From: Lycorma delicatula
Taxonomy: Eukaryota > Arthropoda > Insecta > Hemiptera > Fulgoridae
DNA length: 64,000 bases
Reading direction: 5' to 3'
NCBI RefSeq assembly: GCF_047948215.1
Contig: NC_134456.1
Span: 60,155,029 to 60,219,028 of the forward strand
Part shown: one piece after another, positions 43,931-57,100 of the stretch
Layout: each line of letters starts with the position of its first letter
Position numbering within the stretch: the first letter of the stretch is position 1
Translations under genes and position numbers: made by a program
The notes under the pieces: generated by a model
The model's database searches: none
Told to the model about the DNA's origin: nothing
What the model saw: the letters and a program-made list of their open reading frames with translations, nothing else

Positions 43931-44938
43931 CTCAGTTAGAAACAGTTATATTTAGAAAACAATATAAATTTTGTTTTGTATTATAAAAGTAACACAATTA
44001 ACATTTATGCAACGTGAACTCATTAAACTTCTTTTTTATTTTATTATTATGCATTTTTTTATTTTGGTTGCTCCATTCCTCTGTCTCTACTCAGGTGAAT
44101 TATAAATATTTAAACAATTTAAAATATATCTATAATTTATATTCAAAGTTATTTTTTAGTTTAAACCAAAATGACGATAGGGCAAATCCAAATTTATCAT
44201 CCTTCCTTTTGATTTATTAATTGTTTTAAGCATTTAAGATGGATATTGGAAATCGTAAAAATATTTTATCATAATCTGTTTTTTTCAGGGTTATTTAAAA
44301 ATGGCTGTACATAACAGTAAAGAAATGACTCCATAAAATTCAGTGTTGTTAAATTCAAACAATGATTTAGATAAAATAGAAGTTACTTCCTTCTAGTACT
44401 TAGATAACATATAAGATTTTGAAAAAAATAACTCGCACATTCGTCGTTACTCAATGATTAAAAATTTTATTGACATAAAAAATAGCATATATTACAACAT
44501 TATACAATTATAATGTTAATTGATAAAAAATTCTCATAATTTATACTAGTCTTATCGCTGAAAAATGAAAAACTAAGATATTTTCACATCGTTTACAAAC
44601 TGTACATTCTTCAAAGTACTAATAGAAAACAAAATGATAATATCATATAGTCAGTAAAGTTGTTATGTAAAAGAAGACATTGTCGCTTTATGCAGTAATA
44701 AAATTTCATAGAAAGAACAACAATCCGCAAGGGGAAACAGATATTCAACTACAGTTTTTCTCAGTTGGTGGCTTATCTAAATGATGATCTGATGGCAACA
44801 ACTTTTTGCTACAACCATTTAATGCGACGCCACCTCCAACAGAGAATTAAATTCTAAAATAAATTTTTAATATATCTAATGTATACATATATATTCTATG
44901 TAATGAATGTATGTGTACATATACAGTATGTGTGGTGT

Positions 44939-44976
<38 letters not shown>

Positions 44977-47900
44977 TCATATATATAAAAATACTATTCT
45001 TGCGGATTTATCTTGAGAGGCGTTTCGCTCAGGTAAAATGTAATGACGAGTTTTATATATATACGCGTAGGTAATATTCTTCAAAGTTTATAAAACTCAG
45101 TTGACGTGCAAGATGGGGCTGATTAGCGGCTAGCTTCTTGCACTGAAGCAAAGTCTTACCGCGGTATACTATCCCCTCTCCATTGTGTTATTATTAGTTC
45201 CAACACTGCTTCGGGTAATGCAAAATAGATACTGAAGAACTGAACATCTATGTTCTTACACTTTGAAAACTTTGACAAGAAATAAATTAAAATTTTTGAA
45301 TGAATTTAAACGAATATATTATATGGAGACAAACTCGCCTAACGCCCAAAAAAATTGGGAAAAATGGAGGGGTGAATCTACTTTTACAATTTATTGTAAG
45401 TTATTCACTCTAATGTTGTGTAAAAGTTGTTAAATGAAAAGTTTCATTGTCTACATGAACCATTTCAAAGTATTTTTCTTTTTTTATCGTAAATAATTAA
45501 CATTACATTTTGTAGTGTAATGATGCATGATGATAAAAACTGAAAAAAAAAATTATAATTTGCTGTGTAACCACATTTATACAATTTTATATACATTTTT
45601 CCTGACTAACAATTTTAAACAAATTTTTGAATTCTCCGGAGATCTAATTTATTATTATTTTTTTAATTATTTTATTTGCTGTATTTATATTTGAATTTAA
45701 CAGTTTTTTCCCTATTATTTTTTTAAATGATACCGTTTTTAAGATTTATAAAATTACACTGAACGCAAAACCATTTTATGAAATTCTAAGATGTAAAATT
45801 AATATTTTAAATACATCTTTCAACCACTTTTATTTGGTGATAATGGCGTATATCAACCATCAATTATGTATATATTTTTTTCAAATTGGTATTTTCAAAT
45901 ACCTTGAGTTACTTGAAAAATGAAGACAGTTGTTAAACATATTTTTATAAAATAGATTCATCCTTTCTGAAGTTGAAGACAAACTTACCGTTCAAAACAC
46001 TACACTAATCCTGATGTAGTCGGAAAAAATATATTTTCGTATATTTTAATTGTTAATAACTCTATATTAAATGAATGACACGAATAAAACATATCTAAGT
46101 AGAATGAGAAAGAAGAAAATGTCAACAGATCGATTATTTCGGTCAATCCACTATTTCATATATTTTAGAAGATTTTATATTGTTTGTTTTGTTTATTTAA
46201 TATTTTTCATATCAGTACCATCAATTTTACATACTGAATATTTTTTCTGCTAAAAATTTTCCGACAGAAGGACTTCACAATAGTTGTTGGAACAACATTA
46301 TTATTAATTTCTTCGCTTTCTTCTCCCTACCATTTCAGTATATTCCGATAGAATTTTGGTGAATCGTTCTTTGTAACGCATTCAGTGTAAGACATGCTAT
46401 GTGTTCAACAGTCGTTATAAAAAAGCTGTAATATACCCATCATCATATTACGCGTTGGAAACTGACCGTACAATTTTTTTTAATATCATTATGTAAACTT
46501 GTATGACATTCTACTGGAAATTCAAACAGGAAATCTTTTACTTAATTTTTTCTTTATAACCTGATTTTGAAGTTTCAATCAATTTGTGTATTAAAATTTA
46601 TTGCAGAATATTTTTGAAGTTAATTATTAACTATAAAATATTAAACTTTGCACGAAGCTACCTGAATTAATTTAGTTGCGAATAAAAAACATTTACATCA
46701 AAAATTATAAACATTATTTTAGTACTAAATTTTTCTTACAGCTGTTTAGTGGAAGAAGGAAGCCTTGCTGTCTATCCTAAACAGTGTACGAATAGTTACT
46801 TAAAAAAAACAGTATCAATATTAATGAAAGAACTGTTAAAACATAAAAAAACGTAGACTAAATAATCATCAGGGTTTAAAAGTTTGAAAATGTAAAACAA
46901 TTTAACTCAATTCTTTATTTAAAAATGAATATTTTTTTTCAGGACAATTATTTAATATAAAAATTATTATTATATCATATTATTATAAGAATTATAATAC
47001 CTTATTAATTTATTTCTATGCTATAATTCTTTTTTTTATAGTAATACATATATAACATAATAATATATTATATTTAACATAATTCATGTAATTTTATAAA
47101 TATTTACTATTAACCAGTATCCTTTATGCACATAAAATCAGCAAACTTTACAAGTGTAATGTAGACTAAAACAAAAGTCAGAAAAAAGCATCTTATATTA
47201 GAGAAAATGAAAAATAATATTCTTAAATTAATTTGGGCAAAGAAATGTACAAGGAAAATTATTTAATTAACTTTTTTATTTTTAATTTAAAAGTATTTTT
47301 ATACAAATTTAATTATTTAAAAAAAAAATTATTATTAAACGTTAAGGATTTTAAACAGATTTAAAAAATATATTTGACAGAGTTTTGTGTGCTTTTCATG
47401 AAAGGAAATTATAATTTAATATTTATTATGTAAAAATTTGTGCTTTAACACATTCTAATCGTATTACAGTAAAATGGTAAAAATTACATTCTCCAAATAA
47501 ATAATCCGACTGTAAAAGAATATGAAAACATTCGAGCGCTTTTATCTGTAAAATAAAACACATGGCTAAAGAGCAATTAACTTTATTCTAATGTGTCCCT
47601 TTTTTGTAATTCTAATAATTTTTCCTATATTAAAATAAAAAAAATGAAAGAATTGTATAATAGAAGTTAAAACATAAATTAAGAAATTATAGAATTAGGT
47701 TTTATAAAAAAAACGAAGTAGGAGGGTAAATAGAATTAATATTAAGCTCTATGGCAATAAAAAAAGCAATGCCAATAAAATCTGTAATGCAGTAATCCAC
47801 TTATAAATCTTAAATCAAGTAGGAAAAGGGATTATAAACCCTTTAAAATTATATTATTTTCCCTTTTTTGTTTTAATCAATTCATAAATGATTAAATAAT

Positions 47901-49239
47901 CCTAGAAGCGTAAATTTCTCTCGCTTCCGAGCGTAAAATAATTTTTTATTTTGTTCCTGTAAAAATTACACACAGTTCATAAAAAAATTCTATGTACCAC
48001 AAATGTCTGAATAAATGAAAGAAAATGAATAATAAAAAGGTTGAAAGCAAATGAAAAATATAAATGTACGACAGAATTAAAGTTGTATATAAAAACAAAT
48101 ACAGCTATACTAACCAACGGTTGAATTAGCTTCAAAAACATTTTATTTTTTTAACCAATTATTGTTTTAAAAGAACTGAACTATGTACTGCTTGAGAATA
48201 CAGTTTTAGAAGTAGGTTAATTTATTACAAAAAAATATAATCACTTTTTTCTTTTGATAATGATTGTTATTATTTTGAAATGTTATTTAAAACATTTGAA
48301 CTTTTTGGTGAGTTTCTCACTGTCATCAGAGAACCACCAGATACTTAAAAAAGCACATAAAACCATTAAACACAAATACACAGTTTATTATTACATTATT
48401 ACCCTGTGGTAAAATTGCTATTAGATTGGTCACAGAGAGAAATATTTTCTCTGTATTTTATAAATACACCTCGGTATTAAGAATTAGGTATTACTCTTGT
48501 GAAGGAGAAAAATTCACTAAAAATGTTTCAGTTTTTAAATTAATTTATGTTAATAAATATAATTTATCAGTCCGATAACAGTTATTTGTAATCCTGTCCA
48601 CAACTATTGGAAAAATATTTAGAGTAATGATGCGGCTACTAAACGAGGAGCGTGATTGAAATTGGAAGGCCGGGGGTTCTGTATAGTTTATATAAATGAC
48701 TCAATAAGGTTAATATAAATAAACCAATATCAAAACAATAATTAGTAATATTTATTAGTAAAAAAAAAATGTTTCTTATATACGTAGAAATTTACCACTG
48801 TTAAATTTAACAGTTTTAATTAGTTCTCATGAACTGAAACATCAATGGTCCTCGTACAAGTTTATTTTAATCTGTATTAACGGAAGAATGCTCAAAATTT
48901 CAAACATAAACATAATTTATTAACATCCGAATTTTACACAACCAATTCTAAAATAAATGATTTTGAAAAACAACGCAATAAAAATTATAACGTCTGTCTT
49001 TGGTGTGAATGTTTAAAGCTGAATTACATCATTTTCATGGGATAAATTTTTATTTTTTATAACAAAAATAGCATATTATCTCGACATTTTATTAAAAATA
49101 AAAGCATGAAAATAAAAACACTAAGTCAGCTGTATGTGTGAAGTTTTTGTTGACTATTTTTTGAGTGAGTTATTTTCATTATATGAATGATTTGACTAAT
49201 CCGGTTTTGTGGCTGGTGAGTATTTAATATCATTTAAAA
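43931..49239 (-). other. Intron sequence; no firm element
   Basis: AT-rich with a (TA)n run at 44941-44976. Slightly GC-richer segments occur at 44740-44860 and 45000-45200. The first includes a 33-residue minus-strand open stretch containing LNGCSKKLLPSDHHLDKPPT. I could not link either to a known family. Confidence 0.5.
44941..44976. repeat. (TA)n microsatellite
   Basis: Uninterrupted TA dinucleotides of about 35 bases. Confidence 0.92.
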
Positions 49240-50479
49240 TATCTCACTAGGGCATAAAGATAGAAATATCTTATACGCATCCAAGATCTCCATGAACCGA
49301 GTATGTCCTGCCACATAGTTGCCAAATTGATCATCGACACAAACAGTCAAGGAAATGCTGGCAACCATCGCCTGAAGATTTTCCCGTTGTTAACCAAATT
49401 CAAACGGGTAATCCTCTAATGTGTCTAGTTATCCCAATGAGATGTTAGAGGAGGAAATAAAACGCTTTGACATCCCCACCTTGGATTGGCTATAACTTTC
49501 CTGCGTGTCGTACCAGACCCGAAATACGAACATGTCCTGAATTTTCATCGTCAGGGTGTACGCACCCTGACGATATTGAAAAGGTACCAAGTACCATGAA
49601 CCCAACCTACGATGATTTGCTATACTAAATATATCTTTGTGCCGACGCCGTGTTCTGCTTCTTCCGTAAGCGCCGAGGCTTGCAGCAAAAAATTGCAACC
49701 TAAAAGAAGGAAACCCCTGCAATCTAAAAGCGTCTTCAGGGATTACAGACCATCGGGATTCAGAAACCGCTTTTCATAGCCTCTAGCTACCGCCGGATGC
49801 GCTGAGTAAGGCGCAGAAGAGGGCGTTGTCTACCAACATTAGCTCTGACAACCATTGGGGAGAGATCAAGAACGTAGCACAAACGCAGATTACTCCTCCA
49901 AGTAGAGATCTGTCAGTAGAATAAATTCAAAGAAACCCAAAAGGAGACTGACAAGCTTGATGCAAACCTACTACACTAGAACCCAACTAGTTTCCCACTA
50001 AAACTTCTAGTAGATATTTTACAAACCAAAGACAACCCCCTACATTCTAAACTATGTTGACTTCAAAAACTTCCTGGAATGCTGTAAGGAAAAATCAGCG
50101 GTACTAGAGCTTGCGTTAGATATACGTCTAATACGATGGGACTCATATATATGCTTCGATAAATATATCTAAATGTACCGGAAATAAGTATTAAAAATAG
50201 GTTTACGCGCGTAATCAACAAATTGGCACGACAGGTTCGACTAATAGGTCAATGAAGGCTGTTGAAATTACAAGCATATCCGATGATGATTGCAACGACA
50301 CCAGCGCTGAGATACCTCTCTTCAACAGCTCGCTGGCCAGTCCATATGTATAGTCATCGTTCTGAAGAATTTCTCATAGACTGGTAATATTCACCATATC
50401 AACGACTCAATCCTACAATGAAATATTAATGGGTTCCACCCCCTGAAAGAAGACTTGCAATTTCTTTTTAATCGGCTTT

Positions 50480-51010
50480 ATCAGACACTGATATCCCTTC
50501 AAGAGACTAATTTTTAGGATAACCATTGTGCAGTACTGAACAGTTAAAAATCGTTTGCAAAAACAGATTGACTTCTCTTGAAGATGCAGCTGTGATTTTT
50601 ACACTTACTTTTGGCACATTTACTAAATGTAATATTTACCTCCTTAGCAGTTGGGAGTTATTGTAAAGAAACTAGAAGATATAGCTAAGCAATTGTCCAA
50701 ACCGTTTCTGCTGGTAGGTGACTTTAATGTCCACAGCATCAGCCGGGATATCAATAAATTGAACGCTAGGAGTAACTTAGTGAAAACATTTCTCGAAAGT
50801 CTGAAGCTTGTTTTCTTAAACCTGGGCATACACACACACCACAACAACCCTATGGGACCTTTAGTGCCACCGACCAAACCATGTGTATAAGCCCATATAT
50901 AAGCATACGTCATAAGCAGAGTTATAAGCAGAAGTTCATCTCTTTGAAAAGGGAATCCTACAAGAACTGTACGGTAGTGATCATTCCGTATTGAAATTAA
51001 ACACCGCAAA
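50480..51010 (+). pseudogene. LINE AP-endonuclease domain, frameshifted
   Basis: Plus-strand pieces in order: LISLQETNF (the QET motif with the catalytic Glu), KPFLLVGDFNVHS (GDFN motif, in the frame 50651-50890), GTFSATDQTMCIS (equivalent of SAIDLTxCSP) and LQELYGSDHSVLKLN (SDH motif). The catalytic Glu, Asp/Asn and His signatures are all visible, but at least one stop and two frame changes separate them. The frame 50644-51009 on the other strand is a shadow. Confidence 0.82.
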
Positions 51011-51199
51011 GTGATAAATATTCTAAGAAGTGAGAGCCGTAGGTTGCTATTGCAGTGCGCTGACTTGGACAGATTTAAGGAACTAATTTTTGAAGGAGTT
51101 GTCTACAACTGATGGGCAACGGGGCACAGATAAATGAATATATTAGGAACAATTAAGATCTTGTAATTCGCGTCGCTGAGCTCAGTAGACCTAAAACGA

Positions 51200-51990
51200 T
51201 GGTTTAGAGATAATAATTTTTGTCTTACTATAGAACGGTGTTAACAGGAATATATTCAACTTTGTGGTTAATCTTCTGAACAAACGGACTATTTGCGTTA
51301 GGGCAAACGGGGTACTTTCACAAGTCTTTGAAATTAAAAATGGAGTCCCTCAGATATCTGTCAAGTGTGATGCTCTTCTTGGTAGCTATAAATCGGATAG
51401 CTGATGTAACCACTCCACCCGTGAATAAAAGTATCTTCGCTGACGATATCACTATCACCTACAGAAGCAAAAAAATTTAAACTGCTAGGATTTAAACTAC
51501 AATGCAGAATTCGCAGAACTCAGTGCAAAGATGAACACACAGTACTAGTCTCAAATTGTCAGTAAGTAAGTCAAGATTTATTGTTTTCTCTAGACAGCTA
51601 GAGGGATATAATAACATGGTCAAACTACGCTTAGATGAGGATGAGATAAAGGAAACAGACGAGTTTAAACTTCAACGTATGGCTTTTGACGAAAGACTAA
51701 CTTTTTCGAGCTACTTTGAGTAGACTAAGGCTGAATTTCTAAGAAAAGTTAACGTTAGGATAAACTCATATCATCCTGAAACTGCGGTGTTGACAAACGC
51801 ATCATTCTGAACACATATAGAATTATTGTTTTGTCGTAGCTGGAATACGGATCTATCCTGCACGACTCTGCGAGAGAAAAAATTAAAGACTGATTAAACT
51901 CTTTGCACAATACTTGCATTAGAATATCCACAACGGCATTTTCCACTAGACCTGTATCAAGTTTATTAATGGAATCCATTGAACTCTAAT
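51200..51990 (+). pseudogene. LINE reverse transcriptase, frameshifted
   Basis: Plus-strand text includes VMLFLVAINRIADVTTPPVN, then KSIFADDITITYRSKK (catalytic FADD box intact) and LKLSVSKSRFIVFSRQLEGY (the N/SxxKTxxxxFS motif). Nearby fragments such as TDEFKLQRMAFDERLTFSSY fit (F)LGxxFDxxLTWxxHI. Multiple stops interrupt the domain. The plus-strand frame 51979-52248 continues in the connecting region and has no separate function. Confidence 0.78.
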
Positions 51991-52329
51991 CACATTTCAG
52001 GAGAAAATACCAGCTTATCAAATACGTGGTCAGTAGGTCCGTCTCTCCATCTGCTCAAGGCAGGCAACCAGGCCCGCTCGCACTCAACATTTTGTCGGGA
52101 AGAAGTCCTTACCCCAGCCTTCGATTTTAGACTGCTTCGCTATTTCCAGGAACTGGACCTGTCTGTTCCAAGGATTATCGGAAAGGAAAAAGATGTCGCG
52201 CTCCTTGACTGCGCGCATCTCAAAAGATTAAATATTTGCCGTCTGTAACTGGGAACAATAACAAATAACCCATATAACCGTACTGCTAGGAACAAATTTA
52301 GCGAGGTAACTAAGAAATATAACGATTAC

Positions 52330-52700
52330 CGCACCCATCTACACAGACGGCTTTGTCAACAAAATAATATATAAGCTTAGTTCCTCTGTGTTCTTTTGTG
52401 AGGCTTACGCAATTTTCTCTACCTTGAGAGTTATTGAGGGCTGGAGTGACGACAGCTTCCTGATAATAACTGACTCTACGAGTGTACTTGAGCTGCAGAT
52501 GATCTCAACCCTTCAAATTATCTATGATACCCTCTCAAGAATAAAGACGGCATAAAGAATCAAGAATAGAAGAAGGATTTGTATGGGTCTCGGGTCTTTG
52601 CGGTATCCTCGGGAACGAACGCGCTGATGAAGCTGCCAAGATAGCGGCAAGAAATGGCCTCCGATTAGAATTAACAAACAGAGCGACTTCATAAAGACCG
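52330..52700 (+). pseudogene. LINE RNase H domain, broken
   Basis: Successive frames show IYTDGFVNK (first Asp), FFCEAYAIFSTLRVIEGW (Glu of the EAxAI motif), FLIITDSTSVLELQ (DS motif) and GILGNERADEAAKIAARNGL (the GNExADxxAK motif with the fourth acidic residue). Those are the four conserved positions of the RNase H fold in I- and jockey-group LINEs. Stops and frameshifts separate the blocks, so no working enzyme is encoded. Confidence 0.8.
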
Positions 52701-52745
52701 TCCGTGTCAAACTACGTACTTAATAGAATAAGTTCTGGCTGCTGA

Positions 52746-54001
52746 GTTTTTTATTTTTTTATTTTATAAAATAGCATGCAAAAACAAAGAAAATAAAAAA
52801 AAGGACAATGCGTTTTATGCCAATAATTTGTGCATTATTTTTAAAAATAATGTAACATCAAAATATGTTAAATAGGAAATGTGGGATTAAAAGGCACTTA
52901 TTCAGTACAAAAATGAAAAAAATTAAATTCCAAATTGTCAACTTTAGAAATACAGTTTTTCAATTCTGAACGATTATTATTTTCATTGAAAACTTCCTTC
53001 TTATATGAAATTACTTGTTTCCTGCATTTAAAGTATACAGTAATATTTCTGTTATTATTTATTATGCAAATCTGTTGTAAGGTTCAAAGGGGTGGAGATG
53101 TGGGTATACAAAGTGAATTATTATTTTTATAGAAGTAACAAAAATTCAACTACATGAAAACTGAATTATAAAAAAGCATCTTTAGGTTTTGGTATAAAAT
53201 TGATAGAATCACGGAGTTTTTTTTGCAGTTTAATGTTATTCGTAAAATGTTTTTCAAAAGTAAAAAAAAAATGTTAAGAACTATTTTTGTATAGATAGAT
53301 ATACTACCATGTATTTATCGTTTATATGTTTTCGTACATTAGATAATTGTGTAATTTGTGTTCTTTATATAATTTTTGTGTAGGTTACACAAAAATTATT
53401 ATTATTATTATATTTTGGCTAGTTTTCTCGATGAATTTGTATCCTGCTCACACAGACTTCTTCATTTATATTACTTACATCGTACCCTAACTGTAGCAGA
53501 ACTGGATACTTTCATGTTGACTATTATTATATAACAGTCTGTAAAACAGTAACACTGTACAATAATATTTGCTAGATGAAATATAATAAGAAGTCAATCT
53601 ATTTATGAGTTACGTAGCTCAATTTCCATTATGTGTAACCAAATCATTTTCATAAAAGTAATGTATAAACAAAGTTTTTTTGTATAGATATTATTTGCAG
53701 ACAAGATTGTTTTTTTTTTAATAAATTTCAAAGTCTTAATTAAATTAATTCGGTTCATTTTACTAAAAACACAGTGAAAGATTAAAGTAGTTGCAATATT
53801 ATAGTCTAATACAAAACTATTTTATGAGTGTGTGTATAAATATTACACACACACAACAACCCATCCACACACCCACCCACACACACATCATATATGTATT
53901 AATTATATTTTAAGCAAAATTTTTTCATAATAATTCTGCTATATTTTAATATAATAAAAAGAAATTATATATATATACAAAAATTCATAAAATCTACTCA
54001 C
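52746..54001 (-). other. Intron sequence next to the Ig exon; CA-rich repeat
   Basis: AT-rich, with a CA/CCA-rich microsatellite at about 53828-53888. No element recognised. Confidence 0.6.
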
Positions 54002-54152
54002 ATAAAACGTGAAGCTGCATGTCAACTGTAATTGGCTCGCCGACGCCATTTGATGCAGTGCACTGGTAAACACCAGCTTGATGTCTATCGACCTTTTCTA
54101 AAGTAATTGAAAATCCTTCCAAAGCTTTTTCACCACTAGGAAGAGAATCATC
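54002..54152 (-). CDS. Adhesion-gene exon: C-terminal half of an Ig domain
   Basis: A 151-base exon with acceptor ...tatgttttag and donor GTGAGT. It translates DDSLPSGEKALEGFSITLEK, then VDRHQAGVYQCTASNGVGEP and ITVDMQLHVLY. The FSITLEKVDRHQAGVYQCTASNG segment is the E-F-G part of an I-set Ig domain, with the Y-x-C cysteine and the preceding Asp of the DxxGxYxC motif replaced by the usual H-Q-A-G variant. It starts in phase 0 and ends in phase 1. It joins across about 39.9 kb to the exon starting (Y)PPEVEVERSW. The N-terminal half of this domain must lie upstream, beyond any exon I could find to the right edge. Confidence 0.92.
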
Positions 54153-57100
54153 CTAAAACATAACAATATAATGCAAATTTTTAATTATTTTATAATCATT
54201 AATATTATGAATTTTATCAATTAATAATGCTAGGATGATTGTTTAGGAAAATTATTTATTATTAATTAATTATAAAAAAAAATTTAATTCGAAAAATGTG
54301 ATTGACAATCATAAAGATATAATATATTTATACGGCTTAAATCTGATGACAAAATTTAGGGCAGCCCAAAGGCAGACTTAACAATTTTATATTTGTTAAC
54401 GTTGAAAAATGTTTAAATCTGCTTAGTAATTAATACAGAAGTGTACTATTTGAACACCTTAAACTGTTTAAAGCTTAAAATGAAATCTGTATTAATCTTT
54501 TGGATAAAAAAAAAATAAAGTTTTATCAAGTTTTGTATAAGCAAGAACTGAAAGAAACTAAATATAACTGACCTAAATCATATTCTCATTGGAAGTGCAG
54601 TTATTTTTTGTATTTAGGACAACTAGGTAAAATAGTAGAGTGCTAAACTAAGAATTTTGAGAAGACGAAGAAGAAGATATGGACTATTGAAAGATAATGA
54701 ATGCACTTCTATTCTTTGCAGTCTTTATTAGATTGTTTTATAATATATGTCATTGATAACATGGGAATTTTGATGACACAAATGACGTAATATAAAAATG
54801 TTCGACCTCATAATAAAATGTGAGTTAAACTTTGTCGGGTACACAATGTTTTACAATAATTTATAGCACATATTTTTTATATTAAAAAAAAACATGATTC
54901 AGTAAAATCTGTAAAGAAACTAAAAAAAAAAAAGAAAAGAATAATTAAAATATTAAAACGTCATTAACAATTAAAAAGGTTTCTGTATAGTCTACATCCT
55001 TATTGAATACAGAGTCCAATATAATGATTTAAAATGGAAAAAATGGTTTCAGTACACTCCAAGCGTAAATTATTTAAAATAATAATAACTACTTATGTAA
55101 CTTATTAAAGTATACATAAGAAGTTAGTATAACTGAGTAAAGTGATTTAATAAGTGAATTACAAAAATTTGTAAATGGAACCAAAGAATAGTTAAAGTAC
55201 CCATAAATACAGTGCTAATGACAAGATTCACAGACCAGGGAAAAATGGTAAGGCAATAAATAAGGTGTTAAAATATTAAGAATACTATTAAAAAAATACT
55301 GAAAAGGGGCAAGGACAAATGAAATGATTTGATAAAGAAACAGATAAATTTTAACTGTCAATGAAAAGGCCGGGAAGTTCTTCAAGTTGCTTATATAAAT
55401 TCATGCGATTAATAAATATCTCAAATAAAAACCGTCTTGAAACTTTGTTTCTATCATCAAGTATAAATATATTTGGATTGAGGTACGTACACCAAACAGT
55501 GAATTTCGTAATTTGTAACTATATGAACTCGTTTAAAAACATACAAACATACTTCAACGTGGATATTAGAACTAGGATTAAATTAACTAAGGAAAATTCA
55601 ACAAGAAGACGAAATAAAAATGATAACAATATTACGAATACGGTAAAAGAAAATAAAAATGTTTGTATGGAGAATAGTTCATTAGGAGGGAAACATGGAA
55701 ACTTAACAATGTTTGAAAATTTACAAAAGGATCAGTTAAATCTGATCATGTTATTGAGTTACTGATTTTCTGATAAAACCATTTAAATATCTATGCTTTA
55801 TAATGGGTTTATATGCCACAACGGTTATCAAATATCAGTTAATAAATAACATTAACTTGGAGAATAGTATAAAATAATTAAATTGAAATTTAAAAACAGA
55901 AAAACATGAAAATCTGTATGTGAAAAGGCCTAAACGACAGAACGCTACTATTGATAATGATTAGTAAAAATATCAGATTCAGTGATTACTAAATAAATTT
56001 CCAATAGTTTATTATTGTTAAACTAGAAGCGTGAATAAAAATCGTACAGTTTAATTAAAACTTGAACAAAAACGACATCATGTCAGTGATTTATTTATTA
56101 ATAATTTATTTTATAATCATTTTTAATGATTAATTCGTATTTGATAATAAGCAATTATTATCAGAGTAATAATAATAATATAAAGATTTAGTGTTAAAAA
56201 ATATTTCAGAAATTTCGCCGTTCTGTATTCGTAAGAAATGAACTTGTGTGTGTAAATACGTTCATTCAATATACTCATAAGAGTAATTTATGGAAAGACA
56301 TTAATTTGAAATTGCATACTAATTAATGTAACTATAATAAACCATACTTCCTTTCATAGAACTATTCTTTTTTTTTGTTATAATATAAAGTTAAAAAAAT
56401 AAAACTTTTATTCAAGGGATAATTTTTAAGGGAAAATTATAGCGCATTATATTTTGAATGTATAGCCGCAACCACAGTCACGACTTCACGCCTTGAAAAT
56501 GGTAATGAATCTCTTACTTTAATTACTGTTCAACCTTAAGGCTATCTTCAATTGATGAATGGTTGCTCGTTAGTTAAGAAACACTAAATTCAGAAACGTA
56601 AATGCGGTAAAGGAAGCTTTATATGAAGATGGAACACGTTAATTTATCTTTAAAATAATAATATTAATAATGCTAACATGTAATTAATTACATTAAGGTG
56701 TTCCGTGTTATAAAACTGAGGAAAATAAGCTTTATGAATAATCTAAACAAATTTTTGTAACAAATATTAACGTAGTCGTCAGTGGATTGATAGATAATTA
56801 ATTTTAGGTAATTTAAAAATTTGTGTTATTTAAAATTTAATAATTAAATTTTTAGTATATGCTGATATACTCCCCTGTTATTAGCCTAAATATTACCAAA
56901 CGCCTTAATACGTATTACCAGACGTTTGGGTCTAAGATCCAAACGTCTTTCTTTTGAGATGAATTGATTTCATTTCTTCTGTAACTTGTTAATAGTAAGC
57001 ACGATTGGATTATATAAACAGTTTAGTGTGATTAAAAAATATGCTTTGTATCTTTGTACTTAATTTATTCAACTTTGCATTAATTGAAACGATTGTTACG

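Larger units (their letters stand above)
49240..52745 (+). mobile_element. I/jockey-group LINE with RNase H, degenerate
   Basis: A segment of about 3.5 kb that is clearly less AT-rich than both flanks and carries plus-strand LINE domains in the standard order. A putative ORF1/5' region at 49240-50480 has no recognised domain. Endonuclease is at about 50480-51000, RT at about 51200-51720, a connecting region follows, and RNase H is at about 52330-52700. Composition reverts abruptly to AT-rich at about 52745. The RNase H domain points to the I, R1 or LOA-like groups rather than RTE. Ends and TSD were not determined. Confidence 0.75.
2432..54152 (-). other. Ig/FN3 neural cell-adhesion gene (partial, five exons)
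   Basis: Gene span covering the five exons described separately (54002-54152, 13954-14051, 6617-6791, 3341-3468, 2432-2648). Introns are about 39.9, 7.2, 3.1 and 0.7 kb. Splice phases join without a stop: 1, 0, 1, 0, and 1 at the open donor. The predicted partial protein is the C-terminal half of an Ig domain, one complete Ig domain and one FN3 domain. This matches the C-terminal part of insect Klingon/CG7166-type proteins (three Ig domains plus FN3, usually GPI-anchored). Such proteins are extracellular and act in homophilic or heterophilic neuronal adhesion. Signal peptide, first Ig domain and membrane anchor are not in the assembled exons. The exact orthologue within the lachesin/LSAMP/Klingon group is not settled. 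Confidence 0.85.

Noticed and set aside
55361..55765. 134-codon plus-strand open frame as a gene
   Set aside because: It is Asn/Lys/Ile-rich, as expected from AT-rich DNA. It has no domain and no supporting splice or promoter context.
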